The notes below the pieces were generated by a model, which searched no databases, was not told the origin of the DNA, and worked only from the letters and a program-made list of their open reading frames with translations. Positions 22,771 to 33,831 of a stretch of 64,000 bases of DNA are shown piece by piece (position 1 is the first letter of the stretch; each line of letters starts with the position of its first letter). Both the position numbers and the translations under genes were made by a program. The stretch comes from FEN-1219 sp963744305 (lineage in GTDB: Bacteria > Pseudomonadota > Gammaproteobacteria > Steroidobacterales > Rariloculaceae), in the NCBI GenBank assembly GCA_963744305.1, contig CAVUTF010000007.1:124001-188000 (forward strand), written 5' to 3'.

Positions 22771-24483
22771 ATGACGGGTGGCTGGTCTCAGGCGCTGACT
22801 GAGCGCATCCCGAGATCGCATTCTTTTCTGATTTTGGGCCTCGGCTATCTCCTCGGGAAGAATCTCGCTCGGCGGATTCACGCTCGGCGCCGTGACGGGA
22901 ACCTTGCTCGCCGGAGTGCTCGTGGGCCAGCTCGGCATCACGCTGCCGGACGAGGTCAAGCAGTGCTTCTTTCTGCTGTTCCTGTTCGCGATCGGCTTCC
23001 GCACGGGACCGCAGTTCTTTCCGCGGCTTGCGCAGCGACGGCTTGACGCACGCGGCGCTCGCCGCGATCGTGGCCACCGTGGGGCTCGTCGTGGCTTATG
23101 TCGTTTCGCGCGCGCTTCGGCTACGACGCGGGCACGGCGGCCGGCCTCGTCGCGGGCGCGCTGACCGAATCCGCCACCATCGGCACGGCCATGGACGCGA
23201 TCTCGCACCTCGACGCGACCGAGGCCGAGCGCACGGCCATGACCAACAACGTCCCCGTCGCCTTCGCCGTCACCTATTTGGTCGGCGTGACGGCCGCCGC
23301 GTGGGTGCTTGTCGCAGCTCGGCCCGAAGCTGCTGCGCGTCGATCTCGCGGCGGAGTGCCGCAAGCTCGAGGACGAGATGCTGGGCGGCGAGCCGCCGCC
23401 GCTCGCATGCCCGGCGCGAGATCGAGTTACGAGCCTATGCAGGATCGAGCGCGGCGGCCGCTGGGTGGGCCGTCGGGTCGCCGCGCTCGAGCTCGCGGCA
23501 GCCGGAGAGCGGCTGTTCGTGGAACGTATCCGCAGCCGCGGACGCGATCTTCGCCGGCGACACGCGGTTGACTCTTCGGGCCGGCGACGTCGTGGCGATA
23601 TCCGCGCGGCGCACGACGCTCGTCGAGGCTCTCGAGCAGAGCGGCAGCGGGTTGCGCGAGAGTCGACGACAAAGAGCTGCTCGACCTGCCGGGCGAGCTC
23701 CTCGACGTCGTCGTGACGAATGCGGCGATCGACGGCCGGACGCTCGCGGATCTCGCACAGGAGGAGCACGCGCGCGGCGTGTTCCTCAAGCGAATCACGC
23801 GCGGCGGGCCAACCGCTCGGCAGCGCTGCCGGGGCTTGCGCGTGTTCCGCGGCGACGTGCTCACGATCGGCGGCGTCGCGGCGAACGTCGCGCGTGCCGT
23901 CGCAGCATCTCGGCGTGGCGGACCGCGCGACCGACGTCACCGACATGTTCGTCGTCGCCACCGCGCATCGTCGCGGGCGCGCTTGATCGGGGTTCCGGCG
24001 CTGCAGGTCGGCAACGTCGAGATCGGGCTCAGCCTGCCGGTCGGCGTCCTGCTCGGCGGGTTGGTCTGCGGCTGGTTGCGCTCGATGCGAGCCGCGTTGG
24101 TTCGGCCGCATTCCCGGGCCGACGCTGTGGGCGTTCGAATCGATCGGGCTCACGGGTTTCGTCGCCGTCGTCGGCCTCGAACGCCGGCCCCGATTTCGTG
24201 CAGGGCGTGCAAACCAGCGGGCTGAGCCTCGTCGCGGCCGGCAGCCATCACGGTGACGGTTGCGCTGCTCGTCGGCGTGCTGGCGGGCCGCTGGCTCTTC
24301 AAGCTGCATCCCGGCGTGCTGCTCGGCGTCGTCGCGGGCGCGTGCACCGCGACGCCCGCGCTTGCGGCCATCCAAGAAGTCGCCAAGAGCGCCGTGCCGT
24401 CGATCGGCTATGGCGTGGCGTATGCCGTCGGTAACGTGCTGCTCGCGCTTTGGGGCGCGGTGATTGTCATGCTGCTTGCGTAA
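22771..24483 (+). CDS. aspT: Aspartate:alanine exchanger AspT family, frameshifted
   Basis: Membrane antiporter of the aspartate-alanine exchanger family, about 565 residues. Two sets of transmembrane helices (FLILGLGYLLGK...TLLAGVLVGQLGITLPDEVKQCFFLLFLFAIGFRTGPQFF, and VGNVEIGLSLPVGVLLGGLVCGWL...HPGVLLGVVAGACTATPALAAIQE) flank a cytoplasmic region with two TrkA-C-like domains (ERLFVERIR...GDVVAISARR and RGVFLKRITRGG...GDVLTIGGV). ALTESATIGTAMDAI and AGACTATPALAA are the repeated signature loops. The frame changes about ten times; the last 230 bases are clean. With Asd, which faces it across the locus, it would swap external aspartate for alanine and generate proton motive force. Confidence 0.88.
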
Positions 24484-24524
24484 GCAGCGTGCCGAGCAAG
24501 TTGTCGGAGATCGCGCGCGTTTGG

Positions 24525-25205
24525 TCAACCGCCGAGCGCGATTGCCACCACTACCAAGACGACTCCTCCGATCAGTAAGGCGAGTCCCACGCGCCATGGC
24601 CGGCCGAGCGTATGGTAGCGAGCCCACCAATAGCCGGTGACGAACAAAGTCGCCAGCAGGATGGCGTTCGATACGCGCAGCGCGAGGTGTGCATTGTCGA
24701 TCAACAGAAATGGAATCGCGGCGGGCGCGCTCGTGATCACCACGAGGCAAAAGCTCGTGAAGGCCCCGAGATGATCGGCCTTATTGATGGAAATCGGAGG
24801 CACGTCTCGGGAGCGCAGATTGGCTGCGATTTGCCTGTAGAGCGCTTCGCGCTCGGCGGCGCTCGTCACGTTTTCGAGCAATTCGTCGAGCTCGCCCGCC
24901 ACCACGGACATGGCGGCGCCCTCGTCGGGTGTGCTGCGAATGGTTTGCGCAAGCCGCAGCCGGCGGCTTCGATTGAATAGCTCGGTGACGAGGTACAACG
25001 CGCCATCGATGACGCCCCAGGCGAGGTTGCAGCCGATCACCGCGATCAGCAGTTGGCGCGCGCCTTCCCGGCCCTCGTCCTCGATGATGATTCCGGCGCC
25101 GAGCGTGAAGGTGAGCGTCATGATCAAGCCGAACAGGATCTCGCCCAGGCTCGACGCCGGGTCGAGATACCGATGCATGAGCGAGGAACGGCTAACCGTG
25201 GCCAT
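24525..25205 (-). CDS. VIT-family (VIT1/CCC1-like) membrane protein
   Basis: 226-residue membrane protein with an intact frame. RYLDPASSLGEILFGLIMTLTFTLGAGIIIEDEG starts the first helix, as in VIT-like vacuolar iron/manganese transporters. GCNLAWGVIDGALYLVTELF follows. A soluble loop (about residues 85-135) precedes three further helices (GAFTSFCLVVITSAPAAIPFLLID, LRVSNAILLATLFVTGYWWARY, GLALLIGGVVLVVVAIALGG). A metal:proton exchange role is inferred from the family; the substrate is not known. It lies 20 bases downstream of the Ca2+/H+ exchanger on the same strand. Confidence 0.7.
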   Translation of the reverse strand: MATVSRSSLMHRYLDPASSLGEILFGLIMTLTFTLGAGIIIEDEGREGARQLLIAVIGCNLAWGVIDGALYLVTELFNRSRRLRLAQTIRSTPDEGAAMSVVAGELDELLENVTSAAEREALYRQIAANLRSRDVPPISINKADHLGAFTSFCLVVITSAPAAIPFLLIDNAHLALRVSNAILLATLFVTGYWWARYHTLGRPWRVGLALLIGGVVLVVVAIALGG

Positions 25206-25225
25206 CGGTCAATGTCACCGTCCGG

Positions 25226-26291
25226 CTATAGCGGCACGAAGTAGAGCAGCAGCGCGATCATGAGATACACGGCGATGAGCTGCACGCCCTTGTACCAATT
25301 GCCCGATCCGCCCGTCGCAACAAACGCGCCGATCAATACCGAGAGGAACAGCAACCCCACGCCGCCGATACTGAAGGATAGCTGGAACGGTTGCGGTCCA
25401 ACGAAGTAGCTCACGAACACGAGCACGGGCGCCACGAACAGCGCGATGAGGATGCAGCTGCCGAGCGCGATACCGAGCGACAGATCGAAGCGGCCCTTGC
25501 GCGCCATGGTGATGGCCGACATGCCTTCCGCGATGCCGCCGACGCTCGCGAGCAGCACGATACCCAGGAAAGCGGTCGACAGGCCCAATGCCTCGCCGGT
25601 GCCCTCGACGGCCCCGACGAGCACCTCACTCAAGAATGCAGCGAGCCACGGAGCTGCCGATCAGCACGCCAAAGCATAGCGGCATGCTCCAATGCGCCTC
25701 GTGCTCTTCGGCGTCTTCCTTGCCGATGCTCGCAAATTCCTCGGGATGCGTGCGGATCATGTAGACCAAATAGAGTCCATAGAGCAAGAGCAACAAGACG
25801 GCCAAGCCGATGTTGATCTTGCTTTGCTCTATCGTGGCTTCGCCTGGCGCGAACGCCTGCTCGTAGATGCTCGGCAACGCGAGGCTGATGACCGCGATGA
25901 ACATCATCGTGCTGTACATCCGGACGGCCTTGGCGTTGAACTCGAGCGTATGCCGCCGCAGTCCGCCGAGCAGAAAGCTCAGGCCGAGCACGAGCAGCAG
26001 ATTGAACAGGATCGCGCCGATGAGCGAGGCCGCCACCATCGCGTAGAGACCCGCTTTCAACGCCACGACGCAGATGATGAGCTCGGGGAGGTTGCCGAAC
26101 ATCGTGTTCAGCAGCCCGCCGATGGAATCGCCGGTGTAATGCGCAAGATTCTCGGTGCTCTCGCCGATCAGGCGCGCGATCGGGACGATCGCGAGCGCAG
26201 CGACCAGGAAATGGAGCGGCGCGCTCGTGCCGGGCACATGCTCGAGCACGAGCGCGATCGGCACGAACACCAACATCCAGTGCTCGACCAT
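25226..26291 (-). CDS. Ca2+/H+ antiporter (CaCA family, Cax), one frameshift
   Basis: About 355 residues with eleven predicted helices in two homologous halves. The CaCA alpha-repeats are visible: IGESTENLAHYTGDSIGGLLNTMFGNLPELIICVVALKAG in the first half and LLASVGGIAEGMSAITMARKGRFDLSLGIALGSCILIALF in the second, with acidic residues in each motif. An acidic loop (KEDAEEHEAHW) separates them. The frame shifts once near 25635, where VARCILE should read AAFLSEVLVGAVEG. The start used is ATG 26291. An ATG about 14 bases upstream, preceded by GGAG, could be the true start if a base is wrong there. Exports calcium in exchange for protons. Confidence 0.87.
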
Positions 26292-26658
26292 TGCACGGCG
26301 TGCATCCGAGTCTCCTCGCCGGCGGGGCCGACGTATACCGGCGGCATTTGCCTTTATTACGAGCGGGGACGCAATGGGCCCAGTGGCCTATGACATTCCC
26401 TCGAGCTCCGACCGAGCAGGAAGTGGTTAGACCGCCGTTCTCGATCGACTCCCAGTAGGACCAACGGTCCATTGCCTGGGGAGCCACGAGTCGGTCAGAG
26501 TTTCCCGGCTCGCCGTCCCCGGAGCGGCGCGAAATAAATTAGAAACAAGTAGTCAGCGGTTCTGTCCCGCTTTTCTCCACGGACTCGAGGCGCGCACGGG
26601 CATGAATATTGGCTAGTGCGCCTGGGCAGCCGCCGTGGGGCCCGGACATGGAGACCCG
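26292..26658. promoter_or_regulatory. Divergent promoter region with candidate operator at 26456-26474
   Basis: 367 bases between the Ca2+/H+ antiporter (minus) and the first decarboxylase (plus), with no gene seen. It contains TAGGACCAACGGTCCATTG, an inverted repeat with GGACC/GGTCC arms around AAC. This is about 196 bases upstream of the decarboxylase start and 165-170 bases from the antiporter start. It matches the copy before asd at 19436. An AT-rich stretch (AAATAAATTAGAAACAAG, 26532-26549) about 110 bases before the start may hold the promoter. Confidence 0.5.
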
Positions 26659-29014
26659 ATGATGCAAAGTACCGGATCCAGCCCGCTCGCCCGGCAGGTC
26701 CTCATCGTCGACAGCGGGCTCGCCGAGACGACGAGCGCCGCCGCGCGCAGCGTGCGCGCGCTGGTGGCGGAGCTGCGACGCCCGCAACATCGAAGTCGTC
26801 GAAGCCATTTCGTACGAGGACGGCCTCGCGACGGTCGTGTCCGATGCCGGCATCCACTGCATCCTGCTCAACTGGACGCAGGGCGACAACGACGCGAGCG
26901 CTCACGAGCAGGCGACGGAGCTGTTGCGCGCCGTGCGGGCGCGCAACGCCAAGGTTCCGATCTTTCTGATGGCCAGCCGCAAGCTCGCGGGCACGGTCAG
27001 CGTCGAGGTCGCGACGCTGGCCGATGAGTTCATCTGGATCCTCGACGACACCGCATCGTTCATCGGCGGCCGCGTGCAGGCCGCGATCGAGCGCTACATC
27101 GAGGCGCTGCTGCCGCCGTTCGCGGCCGCGCTGGCGCGCTACGACCGCGAGCGCGAGTACTCGTGGGCGGCGCCGGGCCACCAGGGCGGCGTCGCGTTCC
27201 TGAAGTCGCCGATCGGCCGCGCGTTCTTCGACTTCTACGGCGAGAACCTGTTTCGCACCGACATGGGCATCGAGCGCGGCGCGCTCGGCTCGCTGCTCGG
27301 CCACACGGGCCCGATCGGCGAGAGCGAGCGCTACGCCGCGCGCGTCTTCGGCGCGCACCGCTCGTACTCGGTGCTGAACGGCACGTCCGCGTCGAACCGC
27401 GCGATCATGTCCGCGTGCGTCGGCGACGACGAGATCGCGCTGTGCGATCGCAATTGCCACAAGTCGATCGAGCAGGGACTCGCGATCACGCGGCGGCATC
27501 CCGGTGTTCCTGAGCCCGACGCGCAATCGCTACGGCATCATCGGCCCGATTCCGCCCGAGCGGCTCGAGCCGGAGGCGATCGCGAAGATGCATCGCCGAC
27601 AATCCGCTCGCCAAGGCCGCCGGCGCAGAAGCGCGCCGTCTACTCGGTGCTGACGAACTGCACGTACGACGGCATGTGCTACGACGCGGCCGACGCGTCG
27701 AAGCGCGGCTCGCGAAGAGCGTCGATCGCGTCCATTTCGACGAAGCGTGGTACGGCTACGCGCGCTTCAATCCGATGTACCGCGATCGCTACGCGATGCG
27801 CGGCGACCCGGCCGACGCATCCGAAGGACGGCCCGACGGTGTTCGCGACGCATTCGACGCACAAGCTGCTCGCCGCGCTGTCGCAGACCTCGTACATCCA
27901 CATCCGCGACGGCCGCGGCGCGATCGATCACGGCCGCTTCAACGAGGCGTACTGCTCGCAGGCGAGCACCTCGCCGCTCTACGCGCTCATCGCGTCGAAC
28001 GACGTCGCGGCCGCGATGATGGACGGCCCGGCGGGACAGGCGCTGACGCAGGAAACGATCGACGAGGCCGTCGCGTGCCGCCTCGCCGTCGCGCGCGTCG
28101 CGGCAGGAATTCCTCGCGAAGAAGGACTGGTTCTTCGCGCCGTGGAACGCCGAGGAAGTGCGCGGACCCGAAGACGGCCGAGCGCATCCCGTTCCACGAG
28201 GCGCCCGCGGAGCTGCTCGCGACGGATCCGAACTGCTGGGTCCTGCATCCCGGCGAGAGCTGGCACGGCTTCGAAGGCGCTGCCGGACGGCTGGTGCATG
28301 CTCGATCCGATCAAGTTCGGCATCGTCTGCCCGGGCATGAAGACGGACGGCCAGCTCGAGAAGACCGGCATCCCGGCCGACATCGTCACCGCGTATCTCG
28401 GCCGCCACGGCATCGTGCCGTCGCGCACGACCGATCACATGGTGCTGTTCCTGTTCTCGATGGGCGTCACGAAGGGCAAGTGGGGCACGCTGCTCAACAC
28501 GCTGCTCGATTTCAAGGCCGACTACGACCGCAACGCGCCGCTCGCGGAGGTCGTTGCCGGCGCGTGGCCGCGGCCGCGCCGCAGCGTTATGCGGGCAAGG
28601 GCCTCAAGGATCTCGGCGACGAGATGTGGGCGCACCTGCGCAAGAGCAGGCAGGGGCACTGGCAGGCGCAGGCGTACGCCACGCTGCCCGACGCCGGAGA
28701 TGACGCCGCGGCGCGCGTTCCAGCGGCTCATGGCCGGCGACGCCGAGAAGGTGCCGCTCGACAAGATGGCCGATCGCGTCGTCGCCGTCGGCGTGATCCC
28801 GTATCCGCCCGGCATTCCGATCGTCATGCCCGGCGAGAGCGTCGGCCCCGACGACGGGCCGTGGCTCACGTACCTGCGCACGCTGCAGGAGTACGGCCAT
28901 CTGTTCCCCGGCTTCGCCAAGGAGGTCGAAGGCGCCGAGGAGCACGACGGCGTTTACCACGTCTACTGCGTGAAGGAGCGCGGCCGCGCCGACGCGCGCG
29001 AGCGCAAGTCATGA
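26659..29014 (+). CDS. Orn/Lys/Arg decarboxylase 1 (arginine/lysine type), frameshifted
   Basis: Large PLP fold-type I basic-amino-acid decarboxylase (about 775 residues, the size of E. coli AdiA). It has an N-terminal receiver-like wing domain (residues about 15-135: QVLIVDSGLAETTS...PIFLMASRKLAG). The major domain holds YSWAAPGHQGGVAFLKSPIGRAFFDFYGEN, VLNGTSASNRAIMSACVGDDEIALCDRNCHKSIEQGL and the PLP lysine in FATHSTHKLLAALSQ. The C-terminal domain has VGVIPYPPGIPIVMPGES and LFPGFAKEVEG. Tandem ATGATG starts follow GGAG. Single-base shifts occur at about 26778, 27495, 27592, 27703, 27810, 28100, 28163, 28277, 28560 and 28700, mostly insertions. It makes agmatine or cadaverine plus CO2 while using a proton; the substrate is not resolved. 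Its stop overlaps the next start (ATGA). Confidence 0.87.
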
Positions 29015-31390
29015 TCGAGTACGCCGCCAAGACACCGACGATTCCGATCCCGTTCCACAAGCTGCTGAAGGTCGTCGCGCTCGTCGACGGCGAGAATCCG
29101 CAGGTCCGCGCAGCTGCTCGATCGCATCGCGGCGGAGAACTTCGAGATCGAGATCAGCGATCGCTACGACCGCGACGTGTCCGAGGACGCGGACGTCGGC
29201 GCGTACATCGCGTCCGTCGACGGCGATCGGCGCGAACCGGCGCGCAAGCTCGCGCAGGCGCGTGCGCGACATCGGTTTCCGCACGCCGCTCTGGGCGCTC
29301 GCGGATTCGCACAAGATCTCCGACGTCGCCGTGCTCGGAATGGCCGGGCGAAGTCGACGGCTACATCTATCTCGGCCAGCAGACGCCGGCGTTCTACGCG
29401 AAGCAGGTCGTCGCGAGCGTCGTCGAGTACGGCATGAGCCTGCTGCCGCCGTTCTTCGGCGGGCTCATGGCCTACGACGCCGAAGCCAACGTCTCGTTCG
29501 CCTGCCCCGGGCACCAGGGCGGGCAGTTCTACCGCAAGTCGCCCGCCGGCCAGCTCTTCTTCAAGCATTTCGGCGAGCAGATCTTCCGCAACGATCTGTG
29601 CAACGCCGACGTCGATCTCGGCGATCTGCTGATTCACGTGGGCGCCGCCGTCGATGCGCAGACGCCACGCGGCGCAGGTGTTCGGCGCCGACCGGACCTA
29701 CTTCGTGCTGAACGGCACGTCGACCTCCAACAAGGTCGTCACGCAGGCGGCGCTTGCGCCGCGGCGACCTCGTGCTGTTCGACCGCAACAACCACAAGTC
29801 GCTGCACCAGGGCGCGCTGGTGCAAGGCCGGCGCGATTCCGATCTTCCTGCCGACCGCGCGCAATCCGTTCGGCATGATCGGCGCCGTCGACTGGGACGC
29901 GTGGGACGAGAAGTATCTGCGCGAGCAGATCCGCGCGAATCCGCTCGTGAAGGACAAGGAGCGGCACAAGGCGGAGCGGCCGTTCCGGCTCGCGTGCATC
30001 CAGCTCGCGACCTACGACGGCACGATCTACAACGTCCGCAAGGTGCATGGAGAAGATCGGCCACCTCTGCGACTACGTGCTGTGGGACGAGGCCTGGATC
30101 GGCTACAACGCGTTCCATCCGCTGTTCGCACGATCACAGCCCGATGCGGCTCGAAGAAGCTCGACGCCGGAGATGGCCGGGCTGTTCTCGACGCAGTCCG
30201 TGCACAAGCAGGGCGCCGGCTTCTCGCAGGCCTCGCAGATCCACAAGCGCGACGAGCACATCCGCGGCCAGCGGCGCTTCATCGAGCACAAGCGCTTCAA
30301 CGAATCGTTCCTGATGTACTGCTCGACGTCGCCGTTCTATCCGCTGTTCGCGTCGCTCGACGTGAACGCGAAGGTCCACGACGGCAAGGCCGGCGAGATG
30401 CTGTGGGACCGCTGCATCGAGCTCGGCATCGAGGCGCGCAAGAAGCTGCGCGAGTTCGGCCGCCACTACGCGAAGACCGGCCGCAACGCCGAGGAGAAGT
30501 GGTTCTTCGATCCGTTCGTGCCCGACGTGGTGACCATTCGCGGCTCGAAGCTCACGAAGGACGCGACCGAACGTCGCGTGGGAGGACCTGCCGACCGACG
30601 TCCTCAAGCGCGAGCAGCAGTGCTGGACGTTCGATCCGAAGGCGACGTGGCACGGCTACGCCGGCTACTCGCGACGGCTACGCGATGGTGGACCCGAACA
30701 AGCTCATGCTGCTGACGCCGGGCATCGATCGCAAGACCGGCGAGTATCTCGATTTCGGCGTGCCGGCGACCGTGCTCGCGAACTACCTGCGCGAGCAGCG
30801 CATCGTTCCGGAGAAGTGCGACCTCAACAGCATCCTGTTCCTGATGACGCCGGCCGAGGACGAAAGCAAGCTCAACACGCTGATCGCGAAGCTCGTCAAG
30901 TTCAAGAACCTGTGGGATCGCGACGCGCCGCTCGGCGAAGCGCTGCCGACGCTCTATGCGCAGAACCGCGCGCGCTACGCGGGCTACTCGCTGCGCCAGG
31001 TCTGCAAGGAGATGCACGACTTCTATCGCAAGGCGAACGTCAAGGAGCTGCAGAAGCAGCAGCTTCCGCGCCAGCAGCTTCCCGGAGCTCGCGATGTCGC
31101 CGAAGGACGCCTACGAGGCGCTGGTCGCGAACGAAGTGGACTACGTGCCGCTCGACGAGGGCATCAAGGGCCGCATCGCCGCGACGCTCGCGCTGATCTA
31201 TCCGCCCGGCATCGGCGTCATCGTCCCCGGCGAGCGCTGGGACGACCGCGCGCAGCCGATGCTCGACTACTTCTTGACGTTCCAGGAATCGTTCAACCGC
31301 TTCCCCGGCTTCAACTACGAAGTGCAGGGCGTGTACCAGGAGCAGGTGGACGGTCGCATCAAGTTCTACACCTACGTGGTCCGGGAATGA
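29011..31390 (+). CDS. speF: Inducible-type ornithine decarboxylase (SpeF/SpeC-like), frameshifted
   Basis: Second member of the same fold family but of the ornithine branch, about 780 residues. It has a wing domain (FHKLLKVVALVDGENPQ...YIYLGQQTPAFYAKQVV), then SFACPGHQGGQFYRKSPAGQLFFKHFGEQIFRNDLCNADVDLGDLLIH and VLNGTSTSNKVVTQAA...DRNNHKSLHQGALVQ. The PLP lysine is in STQSVHKQGAGFSQASQIHKRD, which distinguishes SpeC/SpeF from AdiA/CadA. The end reads YPPGIGVIVPGERWDDRAQPMLDYFLTFQESFNRFPGF. It converts ornithine to putrescine and CO2. It starts within the previous stop (ATGA), so it is translationally coupled and has no room for the long leader that precedes speF in enterobacteria. potE follows, confirming the pair. 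About nine single-base shifts. Confidence 0.9.
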
Positions 31391-31421
31391 ACCGCCGCAG
31401 CGGGAATTGAGGAGAAGCGTC

Positions 31422-32775
31422 ATGGCAAGAACAAGAAGAAGATGAACCTGATGCAGCTCACGTTCATCGTCGCCGTGAACATGATGGGCTCCGGCATCAT
31501 CATGCTGCCGACCAACATGGCGCAGGTCGGCGCGATCTCGCTGCTGTCGTGGATCGTGACGGCGGTCGGCTCGATGGCGATCGCGTACGGCTTCGCGCAG
31601 GCCGGCATCTTCAACCAGCGCACCGGCGGCATGGCGGCCTACGCCGAGGACGCGTACGGCAAGTCCGGCTACTTCCAGGTGTTCTTCCTGTACTTCCTGT
31701 CGCTCGCGATCGGCAACGTCGCGATCGCGATCTCGGCGGTCGGCTATCTCGCGACGTTCTTCCCGTGGCTGTCGTCGACGCCGATCGCGACCTGCATCGG
31801 CGTGATCGGCGCTGCTGTGGCTCACGACGGTCGCGAACTTCGGCGGCCCGAGCGTGACCGGCAAGATCGGCTCGATCACCGTGTGGGGCGTCATCATTCC
31901 GGTCGGCTTGCATCTCGATCATCGGCTGGTTCTGGTTCAGCAGCGACACGTTCGCCGCGGCCTGGAATCCGCAGGGCCTGAGCATCGCGCGAGGGCATGG
32001 GCTCGAGCATCTCGCTCACGCTGTGGGCGTTCCTCGGCATGGAATCCGCGGCGCAGAACTCGGCCGCCGTGGAGAATCCGAAGCGCGACGTGCCGCTCGC
32101 CTGCATGTTCGGCACGCTCGGCGCCGCGGTGGTCTACGTGCTCTCGACGACCGTGATCCAGGGCATCGTGCCGAACGCGGACCTCGCGAACTCGACCGGC
32201 CCGTTCGGGCTCGCGTACGCGCAGATGTTCAACCCGACGGTCGGCTCCATCATCATGGCGCTCGCCGTGATCGCCTGCCTGGGCTCGCTGCTCGGCTGGC
32301 AGTTCACGATCGCGTCAGACCGGCAAGGCCGCGGCCGAGGAGCGGATGTTCCCGGCGTTCTTCGCGAAGGTGAACAGCATGGGCGCGCCGATCACCGGCA
32401 TGATCGTGCTCGGCGTCGTGCAGACGCTGCTCGCCTTGTCGACGATCTCGCCGACGCTCAGCGAGCAGTTCGGCGCGCTCGTCAACCTGCGGTCGTCACG
32501 AACGTCATTCCGTACATCGTCGCGCTGTCCGCGCTGATGGTCATGATGAAAGCGCGCGAAGGTCCCGAGGGCATCTACACGCGCAACTCGATCATCGCGA
32601 TGATCGCGATGGCTCTACAGCGTCTTCGCGCTCTACGCCTCGGGCAAGGACGCCGTGATGGGCGGCATGCTCGTGCTCGGCATCACCTACGTCATCTGGG
32701 GATTCATAGCACCGCGCTTCGCGGCTCCGCGCAGCCTCGGCGGCTGCCGCAGCTGCGCCCGCAAAGAAAGCCTGA
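31422..32775 (+). CDS. potE: Putrescine:ornithine antiporter PotE, frameshifted
   Basis: APC-superfamily exchanger with twelve helices. MNLMQLTFIVAVNMMGSGIIMLPTNMAQVGAISLLSWIVTAVGSMA closely follows E. coli PotE, as do GNVAIAISAVGYL, NFGGPSVTGKIGSITVWGVIIPV, LTLWAFLGMESAAQNSAAVENPKRDVPLA, STTVIQGIVPNADLANSTGPFGLAYAQMF and GSLLGWQFTIA. The start is ATG 31422 after GAGGAG, giving a lysine-rich lead (KNKKKMNLMQL) if one base is missing near 31427. Other shifts fall near 31812, 31910, 31990, 32320, 32495, 32615 and 32725. It ends in an alanine-rich tail and TGA at 32773. It imports ornithine and exports putrescine for the upstream decarboxylase. Confidence 0.92.
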
Positions 32776-32810
32776 CCGTGGCGCGCGCAATCCACGAAAG
32801 GAGAACAATC

Positions 32811-33774
32811 ATGCAAGTTCAACGATCCAAGCCGTCGCGACGCCGAGCTGTCCGTCGCTCGTGCCGCGCGCCATCGCCATCTTCGCCGTCGTTCTGCCTC
32901 GCGCTCGCGGCGCTGCCCGCGTCGGCGCAGACGCTGGACCGCATCAGGGACGCGGGCCGCATCAAGTTCGGCTATCTCGCCGATGCGCGGCCGTTCTCGT
33001 TCGCAGCGACGGCGGGCGCCGCCGACGGCTACGCGCGTCGCGCTGTGCCAGCGGATCGCCGACGCAGGTGAAGACGCAGCTCTCGCTGCCGACGCTGGCG
33101 GTGGACTGGGTGCCGGTCACGGTCGACAACCGCGCTGCGCGAGGTGCAGCAGGGCAACATCGATCTGCTGTGCGCACCGACGAGCGTGACGCTCGCGCGG
33201 CAGAGCAGGAGGTCGCGTTCTCGATTCCGGTCTTCCCGGGCGGCAACCGCGCGGTCCTGCGCGCCGATGCCGCGGCGGCGCTGCGCAACGCGCTCGCGCG
33301 AGACCCGGCGCATGCGACCGGTGTGGCGCGGCTCGCCGGCCGCGAAAGTGCTGGAAAACACCACGTTCGCCGTCGTCTCCGGCACGACCAGCGGCAGACC
33401 TGGCTCGAAGCGAGCGCCGACTCGCTGCAGGTCGATGCGCGAGATCGTGCCGGTCGCCGGACTACCGGACGGGGCTGCAGCAGCTGCTGGACCGCGAGGT
33501 CGACGTGTTCTTCGGCGACCGCTGCGCTCGTGCTCGGCGCGATGGACGACGCGGCGCGCGACGATCTCGTGATCCTCGATCGGCATGTTCACGCACGAGC
33601 CGTTGGCGCTCGCGCTGCGCGCGCGGCGACGAGGATTTTCGCCTGCTCGTCGACCGCGCGCTGAGCGAGCTCTACACGTCCGACGAGTTTCGCGAGCTGT
33701 ACACAGCAAGTGGTTCGGCGCGTTCGACGACAACACGCGCACGTTCTTCCTGTGGAACACGCTTGCCGGAGTGA
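32811..33774 (+). CDS. Family 3 extracellular solute-binding protein, orphan, frameshifted
   Basis: Secreted or periplasmic binding protein of the amino-acid (SBP_bac_3) family, about 315 residues. AAAGGAG precedes ATG 32811, and a signal peptide ends CLALAALPASAQT. The core reads LDRIRDAGRIKFGYLADARPFSF, VDWVPVTVDNRLREVQQGNIDLLCAPTSVTLAR, VAFSIPVFPGGNRAVLR, NTTFAVVSGTT, LLDREVDVFFGDRALVLG, LALRRGDEDFRLLVDRALSELYTSDEFRELYSKWFGAFDD. This is the usual pattern for polar or basic amino-acid binding. No permease or ATPase gene is adjacent. It sits between potE and the third decarboxylase, so it may capture the amino acids used by this island or have a sensing role. About seven frameshifts. Confidence 0.83.
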
Positions 33775-33831
33775 CGCCGACGCTCGTTGTCGAACGTCGA
33801 CATTCAGCACGCCGACTCGAGGAGTAGCGAG

